Shown here piece by piece: positions 13,459 to 13,825 of a DNA stretch of 13,825 nt. The position numbers and the translations under genes are program-made. The stretch is from an uncultured Lachnospiraceae bacterium. GTDB taxonomy: Bacteria > Bacillota > Clostridia > Lachnospirales > Lachnospiraceae. The notes under the pieces are model-generated. The model searched no databases. It worked only from the letters and a program-made list of their open reading frames with translations, and was not told the DNA's origin. The stretch is taken from contig CANQEB010000039.1 of assembly GCA_947594085.1 (NCBI GenBank), positions 1-13,825 of the forward strand. Reading direction: 5' to 3'. Each line of letters starts with the position of its first letter. The stretch's first letter is position 1.

Positions 13459-13825
13459 ATGAGAATCGGCGTACTTGCCGTGCAGGGCGCGTTCGCGGAG
13501 CATGAACAGATGCTGCGCGCGCTCGGCGCGGAATGCTTTGAAATCCGGCAGAAGGCGGATCTGTCCGGGCAGATGGATGGTCTGGTGCTGCCGGGCGGGG
13601 AGAGCACGGTGATGGGGAAGCTGCTGCGGGAGCTCGGGCTGTTTCAGCCGCTGTGGGAGAGGATTGAGAACGGGCTTCCCGTTCTGGCGACCTGCGCCGG
13701 ATTGATTTTGCTCGCCGAGCGTATCAGCGGGGAGGAAGGGCGCCATCTCGGGACGCTCCCGGTCACGGTGAAGCGCAACGCCTACGGAAGGCAGCTTGGG
13801 AGCTTTTACGCAGAGGCAGAGATGA
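13459..13825 (+). CDS. pdxT: Pyridoxal 5'-phosphate synthase, glutaminase subunit PdxT (3' truncated by window)
   Basis: The first 122 residues of a class I glutamine amidotransferase that hydrolyses glutamine and channels ammonia to PdxS. MRIGVLAVQGAFAEH, LPGGEST (44-50), the nucleophile C79 in LATCAGL and RNAYGRQ are all family hallmarks; the His-Glu part of the triad lies beyond the window. ATG 13459 is preceded by GGAGG (13444-13448). The frame stays open to the last base, so the gene continues past the edge. Probably cotranscribed with pdxS. Confidence 0.96.
   Translation, partial: MRIGVLAVQGAFAEHEQMLRALGAECFEIRQKADLSGQMDGLVLPGGESTVMGKLLRELGLFQPLWERIENGLPVLATCAGLILLAERISGEEGRHLGTLPVTVKRNAYGRQLGSFYAEAEM

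Overview
The window looks like chromosomal DNA from an anaerobic Firmicute, most likely a clostridial or Lachnospiraceae-type gut bacterium. This is an inference from the gene families present (Rpn/YhgA-type nucleases with long tails, a GH42 beta-galactosidase, a Na/Pi-cotransporter/PhoU protein, a MocR-type PdxR beside pdxS-pdxT), from the strong AGGAGG-type ribosome binding sites and from the moderate GC content. No RNA gene or CRISPR array was seen.

Layout. (1) 1-3794, plus strand: a sugar-nucleotide cluster. It holds the 3' part of a mannose-1-phosphate guanylyltransferase with a C-terminal cupin, a class I mannose-6-phosphate isomerase, and an alpha-phosphohexomutase. Together they would interconvert fructose-6-P, mannose-6-P, mannose-1-P and GDP-mannose, feeding glycan synthesis. 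A nested hairpin lies between the last two genes. (2) 3795-6292: a decayed or mobile patch. It holds an ISLre2/UPF0236-type transposase remnant behind a hairpin that can hide its ribosome binding site, an unrecognised ORF fragment, an intact Rpn-family nuclease gene with good promoter and terminator, and a short second Rpn-like C-terminal gene with its own promoter. Both Rpn-like genes carry in-frame internal starts with near-ideal Shine-Dalgarno sequences, giving predicted C-terminal products of 75 and 76 residues. (3) 6293-8077, minus strand: a Na+/phosphate cotransporter-like membrane protein with a PhoU-like tail. (4) 8078-10546: a divergent intergenic region, then a GH42 beta-galactosidase. 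About 155 bp of purine-rich tandem repeats lead directly into its start codon. (5) 10630 to the end: the vitamin B6 locus, with pdxR on the minus strand divergent from pdxS and pdxT (cut by the window end). The two divergent promoters appear to share one palindromic -10 box. The pdxS leader contains a long hairpin, and the pdxS-pdxT gap contains a 35-bp direct repeat.

The most interesting candidates are the paired intragenic starts in the Rpn-like genes, which resemble the nuclease/intragenic-inhibitor arrangement described for E. coli Rpn proteins; the dimeric ATG-containing repeat array in the beta-galactosidase leader; and the overlapping pdxR/pdxS promoters. All are sequence-based inferences made without database searches.
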